Made by a program: the position numbers and the translations under genes. Shown one piece after another: positions 1 through 7,620 of a DNA stretch of 32,702 nt. Source of the stretch: a bacterium (GTDB lineage Bacteria > 4484-113 > JAFGCY01); NCBI GenBank assembly GCA_020440605.1, contig JAGRNT010000028.1:1-32702 (forward strand), given 5' to 3'. The notes below the pieces were generated by a model, which was given only the letters and a program-made list of their open reading frames with translations, was not told the DNA's origin and searched no databases. Position 1 is the first letter of the stretch. Every line of letters starts with the position of its first letter.

Positions 1-1
1 C

Positions 2-733
2 GAGGGCGTGCAGCAGGCGCTGCTGAAGATCCTCGAGGGCACCACCGCGAATGTCCCGCCGCACGGCGGACGCAAGCATCCCAACGACGACTTCCTGCAG
101 ATCGACACCACGAACATCCTGTTCATCTGCGGCGGCAGCTTCGCCGGCCTCGAGCAGATCATCGCCCGGCGCATGGGCCGCCACGTGATGGGCTTCAACA
201 AGGGCCGCGGCCTGAGCGAGAGCGAGGGCCTGGGCGAGGTGCACGAAGAGGATCTGCTGCGTTATGTGGAGCCGGAGGATCTGGTGCGCTTCGGGATCAT
301 CCCGGAGCTGGTGGGCCGCCTGCCCGTGATCACCTACCTCGAGAACCTCAGCACCGAGGCCCTCGTGGAGATCCTGCACCGTCCCAAGAATGCGCTGATC
401 AAGCAGCACCAGTACCTCCTGCAGGAGGACGGTGTGAACCTGCGCTTCACGGATGCCGCGCTGACGGAGATCGCGGAGGTCGCCCGGCGCCGCAAGACAG
501 GTGCCCGCGCCCTGCGCAGCATCCTCGAGAAGATGTTGCTGGATATCCAGTACAACGCGCCCTCCAACAAGGACGGCGGCGATGTGGTCATCGATGCCGA
601 TGACGTGCATGAGCTGCTGTCAGGCAAGCTCCTGACCCTGCCCACTCCGCGTGACAAGTCACCGATCGAGCTGGATGGCAAGGGCAAGAAGCAGGGCGGC
701 GACGAGGACAAGCTGGCCGGCAGTGCCGGCTGA
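2..733 (+). CDS. clpX: ATP-dependent Clp protease ATPase subunit ClpX (C-terminal part)
   Basis: The last 243 residues of the AAA+ unfoldase that feeds substrates to ClpP. The frame is open from base 2, so the N-terminus (zinc-binding domain, Walker A) lies outside the window. Visible ClpX hallmarks, in order: the segment [14 protein letters not shown], then [11 protein letters not shown], then an MGF tripeptide in the expected place for the ClpP-docking loop, then [20 protein letters not shown], and the sensor-2 region around [12 protein letters not shown]. The C-terminus ends in a charged, low-complexity Lys/Gly/Asp tail of about 25 residues, which is variable in the family. A new promoter follows 20-30 bp after the stop, so the next gene is probably a separate transcription unit. 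Confidence 0.97.
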   Translation, partial: EGVQQALLKILEGTTANVPPHGGRKHPNDDFLQIDTTNILFICGGSFAGLEQIIARRMGRHVMGFNKGRGLSESEGLGEVHEEDLLRYVEPEDLVRFGIIPELVGRLPVITYLENLSTEALVEILHRPKNALIKQHQYLLQEDGVNLRFTDAALTEIAEVARRRKTGARALRSILEKMLLDIQYNAPSNKDGGDVVIDADDVHELLSGKLLTLPTPRDKSPIELDGKGKKQGGDEDKLAGSAG

Positions 734-756
734 GTCAGGCCCCCGCTGTCCGGGTA

Positions 757-762
757 TAGAAT
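757..762 (+). promoter_or_regulatory. -10 box of a probable leaderless promoter (lipoprotein gene)
   Basis: TAGAAT lies 7 nt before the ATG at 770, so transcription should begin at or next to the start codon. No Shine-Dalgarno is present. The box sits between CCGGG (750-754) and CCCGG (764-768), a short inverted repeat that could be an operator. No convincing -35 is seen. Confidence 0.6.
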
Positions 763-769
763 TCCCGGG

Positions 770-1900
770 ATGATGCTGCGCATATTCAGCTGCCTGCTGC
801 TCTCCGTTCTCGGTCTGACCCTGCTCGGCTGCCCGCAGAGCAGCACGCCTTCCGCCGGAGACTCCGCTTCGGGTGATCCTGCATCCGCACCCAGTTCCAC
901 TGATGCAGCGGCTGCTGACGGCAGTGATTCCGCTTCAGCTGAGACGGCTGATAAGGCGGGCCAGAGCGGCATGATGCAGGCCCCGCGCCAGATCGTGCTG
1001 ATCTACAGCGGCAATACCCATGCCAAGCTCCTGCCCACGGGTCGCGCCGATCTTGACAACCTCAGTGGCGGGCTGAGTGCCCTGACTGCGGAGATCACCG
1101 CCGTCGAGCAGGAGATCGTGCAGTACAACCGCATGCGGGTTGCCAACAACGGCGGCGATGCCTCGGCGGTGCGTGTCGATCTGGACAGGGGCCTGATCGG
1201 CGACCACCCCTTCCTGCTGCTGGACTACGGCGGCTGGTACGGCAATGACCTGCTCATGAGGCCGGAGGCGACGGCCATGATGCTTGAAGCCTTCTCCACC
1301 CTGAACTACAGCGCCGTGGCCCTGCGCGACTGGCAGCTGCTGACACCCGCGGAGCTGGATGTGCTGCGCCCGATGCAGCCGCGCCCGCTGCTGCTTAACA
1401 GTCCGGGTGAGCAGCCTCCGGATGTGGATGGACTGTCCCGCAGCCTGCAGCGCGAACTGCTCGGCAGCGACTGGCTGGTGCTGAGCCTGCCGCGCCTGCC
1501 GGAAACGGACCGTGAGCAGTACGACCGTGCGATGCGGCCGCTGATTGATGCCTGCGCCCGGGAGTTCGAGCTGAGCGGGGCTGAGCACTGCATCCTGCTG
1601 GCCGCGGAGCAGACCGGGCAGGTCTACCGTGAGCTGCAGGCGGACACTCGCTTTGACGTGGTGATCGGTGCTCCCGGGGCGATGTCCGTCAGCGAGGGCT
1701 TCGGCGAAATGCCCACGGATGGCCCTCTGCTGCTGCCGCACCTCAGTGACGGTGGCACACAGCTCGCACGTTGCCACCTGATCTGGACCGCTGATTCCGA
1801 CCAGCCGCTCAACTTCTTCTTCGAGCGCCGTGAGGTCAGCGATGACGGCAATCCCGATCTCCCCTGGCGGAGGCGTATCGCCGAACTGAGCGGACGTTAG
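770..1900 (+). CDS. Lipoprotein resembling an inactivated 5'-nucleotidase/metallophosphatase domain
   Basis: A 376-residue exported lipoprotein: hydrophobic N-terminus with lipobox LLGC (Cys about residue 21), a Ser/Ala/Asp-rich linker to about residue 65, then a globular domain. The domain follows the order of motifs in the UshA/5'-nucleotidase metallophosphatase fold. NTHAKLLP stands where NDTHGxLEP is usual; GGLSALTAEI where GGLARxAxxI is usual; LLLDYGGWYGND where LLDAGDxFQG is usual; and LNYSAVALRDWQL where LGYDAxALGNHEF is usual. Later, ILLAAEQTG and DVVIGAPG take the places of the SH.G and GGHSH motifs. Nearly all metal-binding Asp/Asn/His residues are therefore replaced, and only the His of the first motif remains. 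My reading is a non-catalytic ligand-binding or structural relative. The fold is inferred from motif order alone. The first of two adjacent ATGs is used because of the leaderless spacing. Confidence 0.7.
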   Translation: MMLRIFSCLLLSVLGLTLLGCPQSSTPSAGDSASGDPASAPSSTDAAAADGSDSASAETADKAGQSGMMQAPRQIVLIYSGNTHAKLLPTGRADLDNLSGGLSALTAEITAVEQEIVQYNRMRVANNGGDASAVRVDLDRGLIGDHPFLLLDYGGWYGNDLLMRPEATAMMLEAFSTLNYSAVALRDWQLLTPAELDVLRPMQPRPLLLNSPGEQPPDVDGLSRSLQRELLGSDWLVLSLPRLPETDREQYDRAMRPLIDACAREFELSGAEHCILLAAEQTGQVYRELQADTRFDVVIGAPGAMSVSEGFGEMPTDGPLLLPHLSDGGTQLARCHLIWTADSDQPLNFFFERREVSDDGNPDLPWRRRIAELSGR

Positions 1901-1909
1901 GTTAGCTGC

Positions 1910-1915
1910 TAGAAT
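1910..1915 (+). promoter_or_regulatory. -10 box of a probable leaderless promoter (scpB)
   Basis: TAGAAT lies 6 nt before the GTG at 1922, inside the 21-nt gap after the lipoprotein gene. No Shine-Dalgarno is present. The spacing matches the other leaderless-type starts in the window and supports the GTG start. Confidence 0.5.
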
Positions 1916-1921
1916 TCCAGC

Positions 1922-2761
1922 GTGGAAGAGCATCAGGCCCCTGAAGACGGCGCTGTCGACGAACTGAGCGGCGCTGCAGACCCCGAGGATGAGCAGTCAG
2001 AGCCAGCCGGCCCCGGCCCTGCCGATGAGCAGGAGCAGACCGAAGCGGAACTGGAGACCCTGCCCCCGCCTGCGGAGCTGGATCCGCGCGACCAGCGCTC
2101 CCTGCTGAGTGCCGTGCTGTTCAGTGCCGGGGAGACCGTCGAAGTGGCGCGGCTTACCGAGTTCATGGGCTGCTCCGAAAGGGAACTGGAGCTGATGGCC
2201 AGTGAGGCCGGCGGCGAACTGCGTCCGCTGGGGCTCGACATTCTCCGGCTGGCGGGCGGCTACAAGCTGCTGACGAGCGCCATGCACGATGAATACCTGC
2301 GGCTCTTCAACCGCCGTGTGCGCCGCGCCCGTCTGACCCGCAATGCGCTGGAGGTGCTGGCGATCATCGCCTATGAGCAGCCGGTGACCCGCGCCCGCAT
2401 CGAGGAACTGCGCCAGGTGCCCTCCGAGAGCACGGTGCGTACGTTGCTGGACCGGCGGCTGATCACCGTGGCCGGGCGAGAGGAATCGCCGGGCCGGCCC
2501 TTCCTATACCGCACCACGGATGCCTTCCTTGAGATGTTCGGGCTCTCCGGCCTGATCGACCTGCCGCCGCGTCCGGCCGCGCTGGAGCGGGGCACGGACA
2601 GCGATGCCGCGGGCGACATCGGCTCCAGCCTCGGCCTGTCCAGTATGCCGGAACTGACCGAGGAGGAGCTGGACCGCATTGACGAGGACAGTCTTGATGA
2701 GGATGACTGGAACGAGCCCGCGGATTCCGATGAGGGCGGGGAGCCTGCGGACGAGAACTGA
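1922..2761 (+). CDS. scpB: Segregation and condensation protein B
   Basis: ScpB is the winged-helix kleisin-associated subunit of the SMC-ScpAB chromosome condensation complex. The core (about residues 58-205) is clearly recognisable: LLSAVLFSAGETV, then ILRLAGGYKLLT, then RLTRNALEVLAIIAYEQPVTR with IEELRQVPSESTVRTLLDRRLI, then GRPFLYRTTDAFLEMFGL. The core is flanked by unusual acidic extensions: about 57 Glu/Asp/Pro-rich residues at the N-terminus and about 70 acidic residues at the C-terminus, giving 279 aa against roughly 190-200 for a typical ScpB. No scpA lies next to it. The GTG start is chosen for the -10 box 6 nt upstream. A shorter start inside the acidic region cannot be excluded. 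Confidence 0.93.
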   Translation: MEEHQAPEDGAVDELSGAADPEDEQSEPAGPGPADEQEQTEAELETLPPPAELDPRDQRSLLSAVLFSAGETVEVARLTEFMGCSERELELMASEAGGELRPLGLDILRLAGGYKLLTSAMHDEYLRLFNRRVRRARLTRNALEVLAIIAYEQPVTRARIEELRQVPSESTVRTLLDRRLITVAGREESPGRPFLYRTTDAFLEMFGLSGLIDLPPRPAALERGTDSDAAGDIGSSLGLSSMPELTEEELDRIDEDSLDEDDWNEPADSDEGGEPADEN

Positions 2762-2837
2762 ACCGGATGGACCCTGTCCGGTGATCCGCAGGAATGCGAG
2801 TGGGCGGCAGCCAAGCTGCGGCCACAGGAGGACAAGC

Positions 2838-3374
2838 ATGTTGACAATCAGGATCAGTTATCGGGCTGTCAGCTTCATTCTGGCAACAGCGCTCATCGCC
2901 GGCACGCTGCTGGGTCTGGGCCGCGGTGTGAGCCGGGCCCAGTCGGAGCAGGGGATCCTGCCCGGCGGCTGCGTCGTCAGTACGGGTGAGCAGGCCCGGC
3001 TGGATGCCAACCGCGAGACCGTGCTGGCCTACTACGACCTGTCATTCAACCAGGGTGAGCCGGAAAAGGCCTGCGAGCTCTACCAGGGCGAGCACTACAT
3101 CCAGCACAACCCGCATGCCGCGGACGGGGCGGAGGCCTTCATCGCCTTCGTGAACTGGTTCCGCGGCGAGCATCCCGAGCTGCACATGGAATTCGTGCGC
3201 ACGATTGCCGAGGGCGACCTCGTGCTGACCCACAGCCACCAGACACTCTTCCCTGGCGACCGGGGCACGGCAGTGATGGACATCTTCCGCCTCGAGGACG
3301 GGAAGATCGTCGAGCACTGGGACGTGGTGCAGCCGGTGCCTGAGGAAGCTGCCAACGACAACACGATGTTCTGA
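2838..3374 (+). CDS. Secreted SnoaL-like (NTF2-fold) protein
   Basis: 178 aa. Residues 1-36 form a signal peptide (hydrophobic stretch FILATALIAGTLLGLG, then SRAQS as a likely cleavage region). The mature part is one SnoaL/NTF2-like domain: ANRETVLAYYDLSFNQGEPEKA, then YIQHNPHAADGAEAFIAFV, then a sheet ending DIFRLEDGKIVEHWDVVQPVP, the usual ending of SnoaL-like polyketide-cyclase relatives. Such domains bind small hydrophobic molecules, and the substrate cannot be told. The ATG at 2838 is preceded by AGGAGG at good spacing and starts the signal peptide. The reading frame stays open upstream, but that would put extra residues before the signal peptide. It lies 76 nt after scpB. Confidence 0.85.
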   Translation: MLTIRISYRAVSFILATALIAGTLLGLGRGVSRAQSEQGILPGGCVVSTGEQARLDANRETVLAYYDLSFNQGEPEKACELYQGEHYIQHNPHAADGAEAFIAFVNWFRGEHPELHMEFVRTIAEGDLVLTHSHQTLFPGDRGTAVMDIFRLEDGKIVEHWDVVQPVPEEAANDNTMF

Positions 3375-3393
3375 GTCAGGCCGAGGCCCCCAC

Positions 3394-3399
3394 TATAAT
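3394..3399 (+). promoter_or_regulatory. Perfect -10 box of a probable leaderless promoter (ltaE)
   Basis: TATAAT lies 7 nt before the ATG at 3407, with a C-rich spacer and no Shine-Dalgarno. A weak -35 (CTGAGT, 3371-3376) stands 17 bp upstream, overlapping the stop codon of the preceding gene. Confidence 0.7.
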
Positions 3400-3406
3400 C
3401 TCCCCC

Positions 3407-4447
3407 ATGCCCGTCAATCTCCGCAGTGATACCTTCACGCAGCCGTCCGGCTCGATGCGCATACACATGGCGAATGCGCCGGTCGGTGACGATGTGTTCG
3501 GCGAGGACCCCACGGTGCGTGCGCTGGAGGAGAAGGTCGCAGTGCTCCTAAAAAAGGAGGCCGCGCTCTTCGTGCCCAGCGGGCACATGTCCAACCAGAT
3601 CGCGCTCAACATCCACGGCCGCCCCGGTGACAGCATCATTGCCCACCGTGAAAGCCATGTGCTCTACTACGAGACCGGCAGCCCGGCCGTGCTGAGCGGG
3701 CTAGATGCGCGGGTGATTGACAGCGAAGACGGCACCTTCGGACCGGAGGAGGTGCGGGCGCTGCTGAAGCCGGTCAACATCCACTTCAGCAGGAACCGCA
3801 TCCTCTCGCTGGAGAACACCTTCAACAACCGCGGCGGCGTGGTCTGGGACCACCGCCAATTCTGGGAACTCTGCATCTTCGCCCGCGAACAGGGCCTGAA
3901 GGTGCATCTCGACGGGGCCCGGCTCTGGAATGCCTGCCACGCCGCGCGCAAGATCCCCTCGGACTGGACGCAGCAGCTGGACAGTGTCAGCGTCTGCTTC
4001 AGCAAGGGCCTGGGCGCACCGGTGGGCAGCGCATTGGCCGGCACGGCGGAGTTCATCGAGGAGGCCCGGCATGTGCGCAAGCGCTTCGGCGGGCAGATGC
4101 GCCAGGCGGGGATCATCGCCGCCGGGGCGATATTCGCGCTTGACAACAACTATGAACGGATCGGCGAGGACCATGCCAATGCACGGCTGATCGCTGAAAT
4201 CATCAACACGAGCCCGCACCTGTCCTGCCCGCAGCCGCCGACGAACATGGCGCTGATCACGGTTGACAACCCGGGCTTCGATGCGCACCAGCTCGTTGTG
4301 GCCGCGGCGGATGAGGTGCAGGCCTTCGCGCTGCATGCGCGACGCATCCGCTGCGTGACACATCTGGATGTGACGGAGGACGACTGCCGCAGGGGGGCAG
4401 AGGCCTTCGTGAAGGCAGCGGCCAGGCTGGCCGGGGAGGGCAACTGA
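3407..4447 (+). CDS. ltaE: Low-specificity L-threonine aldolase
   Basis: A PLP-dependent fold-type I enzyme that cleaves L-threonine or L-allo-threonine to glycine and acetaldehyde in the cytoplasm. 346 aa, the usual length. Motifs: LRSDTFTQPS at the N-terminus; DDVFGEDPTVRALEEKVA; FVPSGHMSNQIAL; LSLENTFNNRGG; VHLDGARLWNA, with the PLP-pyridine Asp; and CFSKGLGAPVGS, with the Schiff-base Lys (about residue 202). The start follows directly from the -10 box. The stop overlaps the next start (TGATG), so translation of the two genes is coupled. The partner oxidoreductase suggests amino-acid catabolism or interconversion, but the joint pathway is not clear. Confidence 0.93.
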   Translation: MPVNLRSDTFTQPSGSMRIHMANAPVGDDVFGEDPTVRALEEKVAVLLKKEAALFVPSGHMSNQIALNIHGRPGDSIIAHRESHVLYYETGSPAVLSGLDARVIDSEDGTFGPEEVRALLKPVNIHFSRNRILSLENTFNNRGGVVWDHRQFWELCIFAREQGLKVHLDGARLWNACHAARKIPSDWTQQLDSVSVCFSKGLGAPVGSALAGTAEFIEEARHVRKRFGGQMRQAGIIAAGAIFALDNNYERIGEDHANARLIAEIINTSPHLSCPQPPTNMALITVDNPGFDAHQLVVAAADEVQAFALHARRIRCVTHLDVTEDDCRRGAEAFVKAAARLAGEGN

Positions 4448-5589
4448 TGGCAACGAAGGTAGCGGTGCTCGGCGGCGGGCTGGTGGGCGGCTTCATCGCC
4501 CGCGAACTTTCCAAGTATGACGACATCGAACTGACCCTGCATGACCGCAGTGAGGAAGTGCTCGCGGCCTGCAGCACGCGCGCGGAACTGGCAACGCAGC
4601 GGACGGACCTGCGCGACATGGCGCTCGTGCGGGAGATCGCGGGGGCGTCCGAACTGGTGATGGGTGCCGTGCCCGGCAGCTTCGGCTATGCCGTGCTGGA
4701 GAACGTGATCGCCACCGGCACGGACTGCATCGACATCTCCTTCTTCCCGGAGGAGGCTGCCGCGCTGAACATGGCCGCGCAGCACAGCGGCAGCCGCGTG
4801 GTGGTGGACTGCGGCGTGATGCCGGGGCTGGGCGGGATGCTCGCGGCGCGCTTCGCGCGGCAGTTTGACGAGCCGCTCTCGATGCGCATCCTCGTGGGCG
4901 GCCTGCCCGAGGAGCGGCTCTGGCCCTTCGAGTACCGCGCGCCCTTCTCGCCCGCCGACGTGATCGAGGAGTACGTGCGCCCCGCGCGCTATCTTGTCAA
5001 CGGCGAGCTCGTGACGGTGCCCGCGCTCAGCGGCCAGGAGCTGCTGGACTTCCCGGGGATCGGCACGCTGGAGGCCTTCAACACGGACGGTCTGCGCAGC
5101 ATCATGGCAACGCTGCCCTATCCGTCGATGATCGAGCAGACCCTGCGCTACCCCGGGCATGCCGAGAAGATGCGCATGCTGCGCGAGCTGGGCTTCTTCG
5201 GCGAACAGCCCGTGGAGACGGTGCGTGGCAACCGCGTCGTGCCGCTGGAGCTGACGAGCAGCCTGCTGTTTGACAACTGGAAACTCACGGCGGGGATGCG
5301 TGAGCTGACGGTGATGCGCGTCGAGGCCACGGGCATCAGGAACGGGGCGGAGCTGAAGCTCTGCTGTGACCTGCTGGACCGCACCGACCCTGACACCGGA
5401 GACTTCAGCATGGCGCGCACCACGGGCCTGCCGGCGGTGCTCTGCGCACGGATGCTGCTCGCCGGTAAGCTCGGCGTTGAACCGGGTGTGACGGCCCCGG
5501 AGACCATCGGCTTCGACGAGACGCGCCTCAACTACATCATCCGCGGCATGCAGCACTACGGCGTGCAGTTCGAATTCTCGGAGGCCTGA
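4447..5589 (+). CDS. Saccharopine dehydrogenase-like NAD(P)-dependent oxidoreductase
   Basis: 380 aa. The N-terminal Rossmann fold begins KVAVLGGGLVGGFIARELS (GxGxxG-type dinucleotide site at residues 9-14). It is followed by DLRDMALVREIAGASELVMGAVPGSFGYAVLENVIATGTDCIDISF, typical of saccharopine dehydrogenase and lysine 6-dehydrogenase relatives, and then DCGVMPGLGGMLAARF. The C-terminal half is the dimerisation/substrate domain. Substrate candidates are lysine, saccharopine or a related diamino acid, and the sequence alone does not decide. It overlaps ltaE by one base (TGATG) with a GGGAGG Shine-Dalgarno upstream, so it is second in a two-gene operon. Three short hairpins follow directly after its stop. 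Confidence 0.85.
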   Translation: MATKVAVLGGGLVGGFIARELSKYDDIELTLHDRSEEVLAACSTRAELATQRTDLRDMALVREIAGASELVMGAVPGSFGYAVLENVIATGTDCIDISFFPEEAAALNMAAQHSGSRVVVDCGVMPGLGGMLAARFARQFDEPLSMRILVGGLPEERLWPFEYRAPFSPADVIEEYVRPARYLVNGELVTVPALSGQELLDFPGIGTLEAFNTDGLRSIMATLPYPSMIEQTLRYPGHAEKMRMLRELGFFGEQPVETVRGNRVVPLELTSSLLFDNWKLTAGMRELTVMRVEATGIRNGAELKLCCDLLDRTDPDTGDFSMARTTGLPAVLCARMLLAGKLGVEPGVTAPETIGFDETRLNYIIRGMQHYGVQFEFSEA

Positions 5590-5590
5590 G

Positions 5591-5663
5591 GGAGGCCCGG
5601 ATCCATCCGGGCAAGGGAGGTCAGGCGTTAGCCTGACAAGGAGGTCAACCGTCAGGTTGACAA
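5591..5663 (+). repeat. Three tandem GGAG-hairpin-AA elements
   Basis: Three 18-nt hairpins stand at 5595-5612, 5620-5637 and 5644-5661. Stems are GCCCGGAT/ATCCGGGC, GTCAGGC/GCCTGAC and GTCAACC/GGTTGAC. The stem sequences differ completely but the geometry is constant, and each hairpin is preceded by GGAG and followed by AA. The spacers read AAGGGAG and AAGGAG, and the second forms a perfect Shine-Dalgarno with the next base (AAGGAGGT, 5638-5645) with no start codon in reach. There is no U-tract, so these are not standard terminators. They may still end or stabilise the upstream mRNA. Confidence 0.75.
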
Positions 5664-5680
5664 CAAGCCCGCTGGGAAGA

Positions 5681-5718
5681 CTTAACCACAGAGGACACCG
5701 AGAGCACGGAGCTTTTCA
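5681..5718 (+). repeat. Dispersed intergenic repeat with core ACCACAGAGGACAC, copy 1
   Basis: The stretch begins CTTAACCACAGAGGACAC and continues through GCACGGAGCTTTTC. A related copy lies at 17467-17503 and an inverted one at 17728-17764. The rest of this intergenic space (to 5839) has no gene. It ends with a short tandem of CACCCTGC-type 8-mers (about 5806-5828). Confidence 0.7.
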
Positions 5719-5839
5719 TCACGAAGGGAATAAAGCTGGAAACTGCACACGAAGGAATTGACAACTTGTATCTGGACGCGGGACTCTGGCTAGCGAAACC
5801 CGCTCCCCGAAACCAGCACCCTGCACCCTGCAACCTGTC

Positions 5840-7330
5840 CTAGGGATACACCATGATCCGTTCCTCAAACACCAGCATGATCGTGTCTCCGGTCTTCCCA
5901 TGGATGATGTGGCATTGCAGCGGAATGGCTCCCAGTTCCTCATAGTGCAGGCACTCGCCATCTCCATCCAGCAATAGCACGCCTCCGGAGCTGGGCTTGC
6001 AGATGAACAGCCCGTCGCTCTGGCTGCCTGCCAGCCGTACGGGCCTTGCTTCATCACCATAGAAGCATGGAATGTTGTTGTTGAGGTATGCCTTTGGCAA
6101 ACGCAGTTTCGTTTCGCTGCCGTCAACGGCATCATAAACCGCCAGCTCACTGCTGATCAGCCGGCGGTCAGATTCTGACAGGTTCCATTCATGGCGGTAG
6201 GTATCAAGGCGGTGCTGTGCACTACCATCCTCCGCTTCACTTTCCACATCCATCAGGCGGAACATCGTTTCCATGTCTTCCTGCTGCTTCTTCATTTCAG
6301 CCTCGAAATCGTAGTTCGGGTCCCGCATGCGGTTCATCAGGTTTTCAGAATCATTGGGTTCATCCGGGGTGTAATAGGAATCCAGTACCACGAGCTCGCG
6401 CTGCGGGTCAGCATCCAGCTGGGCCGTGACCATGGCGTGACGGGCATCCAGCCGGTCTATCAGGTTCATGTCGTGCAACACGAGCCCGGCGGCACGTATT
6501 TCCTCACCCCACTCCTGGTAGATGATCTCGGCTGCCCCATCATTGTCAATATCCCCTGCAAAGGAGTTCGTCAGAGTGCGGCCGTGAAGCTGTATGATTC
6601 CCAGTTCATTGTCATGGGGGCCGATCACCCTGAAGCTGCTGTCAGCGATTGCCTCGTGCTCAAGCGGGATCGCCAGATCCTCCTTGCCATCCCCGTCAAA
6701 ATCAGCCACCAGTGCATCAGGTATGAAGTCACACTCATACTGCTTCAACAGGCTTCCGCTGCCGCGCTCAAGGATCTTCAGCTCGGCGATGTACTGATTG
6801 CCGAGACCGGCATCATCTCCCATGTCATAGCTGTACTTGGCAACGAGGTCGCGCCTGCCGTCCGCATTGTAGTCCCATAGCTGGAGATCATTCAGATCCG
6901 CATCTTCCGCCGCCCTGAATGCCACATCGTCCTGCAGAGCAGACCAGCCACTGTGTGGGTCAAGGACCTGCCAGCCTGAATCAAGCTGAAGCAACAGTGC
7001 CTCATTGCCATCACCCTCAAGGTCAAGAATGGATGCGCGGTAGTAAACGCCACGCATTTCCTCCGGATCCGCACCATTCAGGGGGTTGTCAAACTCCCGC
7101 CAGTCCCAGTGATCACCGATCAGGGTTTCCGCCTCAGGCAGCAAAGCCACGCGCCTGCCATCCACTTCCGCAAATTCCGGACCTGCACTGGCAGCTGTTG
7201 GCAGACTGTTCCGCAGGAGCCAGCCGGACAATGCAAGCACAGCAATCAATACTACGGAAATGCTCAGTGGACGCAGCCAGGCTGGCGGCCCGGCTGAATG
7301 AGCAGCTGATGAATAGTCCCCTCTGTCCAT
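5840..7330 (-). CDS. Membrane-anchored FG-GAP/VCBS-like repeat protein
   Basis: 496 aa with one N-terminal transmembrane segment (about residues 20-40, LSISVVLIAVLALSGWLL) and a large extracytoplasmic part. The latter holds repeated Asp-rich calcium-binding-like loops: DLEGDGNEALL, DYNADGRRDLV, DFDGDGKEDLA and DIDNDGAAEII, as in FG-GAP/VCBS beta-propeller blades. A Glu/Met-rich insertion (around EAEMKKQQEDMETMF) interrupts the repeats. Function unknown; such proteins usually mediate binding. Base composition is visibly less GC-rich than its neighbours, which may indicate acquisition or relaxed selection. The start is supported by a -10 box 6 nt upstream (leaderless type). It stands alone, divergent from the small membrane genes at 7419. 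Confidence 0.75.
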   Translation of the reverse strand: MDRGDYSSAAHSAGPPAWLRPLSISVVLIAVLALSGWLLRNSLPTAASAGPEFAEVDGRRVALLPEAETLIGDHWDWREFDNPLNGADPEEMRGVYYRASILDLEGDGNEALLLQLDSGWQVLDPHSGWSALQDDVAFRAAEDADLNDLQLWDYNADGRRDLVAKYSYDMGDDAGLGNQYIAELKILERGSGSLLKQYECDFIPDALVADFDGDGKEDLAIPLEHEAIADSSFRVIGPHDNELGIIQLHGRTLTNSFAGDIDNDGAAEIIYQEWGEEIRAAGLVLHDMNLIDRLDARHAMVTAQLDADPQRELVVLDSYYTPDEPNDSENLMNRMRDPNYDFEAEMKKQQEDMETMFRLMDVESEAEDGSAQHRLDTYRHEWNLSESDRRLISSELAVYDAVDGSETKLRLPKAYLNNNIPCFYGDEARPVRLAGSQSDGLFICKPSSGGVLLLDGDGECLHYEELGAIPLQCHIIHGKTGDTIMLVFEERIMVYP

Positions 7331-7336
7331 GCCGCG

Positions 7337-7342
7337 ATTATG
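7337..7342 (-). promoter_or_regulatory. -10 box of a probable leaderless promoter (FG-GAP gene)
   Basis: On the minus strand CATAAT stands 6 nt before the ATG at 7330, with no Shine-Dalgarno. It lies within an imperfect hairpin formed by CGCGAT and ATCGCG. Confidence 0.5.
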
Positions 7343-7383
7343 TCAGATCGCGGCAGTGGATGCAAACGGAGGCAGCCCCTTCC

Positions 7384-7412
7384 TTGCCCGCAGGGCTGCG
7401 ATCAGATAACAT
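7384..7412 (+). promoter_or_regulatory. Sigma-70-type promoter giving a leaderless start
   Basis: -35 TTGCCC (7384-7389), 17-bp spacer, -10 TAACAT (7407-7412), then 6 nt to the GTG at 7419. This is the best complete -35/-10 pair among the leaderless-type starts in the window. The region is shared with the divergent promoter of the FG-GAP gene. Confidence 0.6.
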
Positions 7413-7418
7413 AGCTGT

Positions 7419-7619
7419 GTGGAGCTCCCGCGGCACGTGATCTGGGCCGTGATCGGCCTCTGCCTGGTCGCCATCGGTGCGCTGAATGTCAGCATCGGGC
7501 GCCGCGCCGAGGGTTCGCTCGCGCCCTGGGTCTTCAGACTGGCCTGGCTGATCATGTGGGCCCTGATCCTCATGGGGAGCTGGATCGCGGTCCACGCAAT
7601 GTTCATCATGGAGCGCTGA
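7419..7619 (+). CDS. Small two-helix membrane protein
   Basis: 66 aa and almost all membrane: helix 1 about residues 7-25 (VIWAVIGLCLVAIGALNV), a short basic loop (GRRAEG), helix 2 about residues 38-62 (FRLAWLIMWALILMGSWIAV). No recognised family. The start is GTG, taken from the promoter spacing. It is followed after one base by a second small membrane gene, so the two form an operon and may act together. Confidence 0.65.
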   Translation: MELPRHVIWAVIGLCLVAIGALNVSIGRRAEGSLAPWVFRLAWLIMWALILMGSWIAVHAMFIMER

Positions 7620-7620
7620 A

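Noticed and set aside
935..1933. 332-codon open frame on the minus strand
   Set aside because: Antisense to the lipoprotein gene, which has a lipobox and a promoter; the antisense frame has no recognisable feature.
4150..5556. 468-codon open frame on the minus strand
   Set aside because: It lies opposite ltaE and the saccharopine-dehydrogenase-like gene, is full of His/Arg/Gln/Ala without any domain, and is a by-product of high GC.
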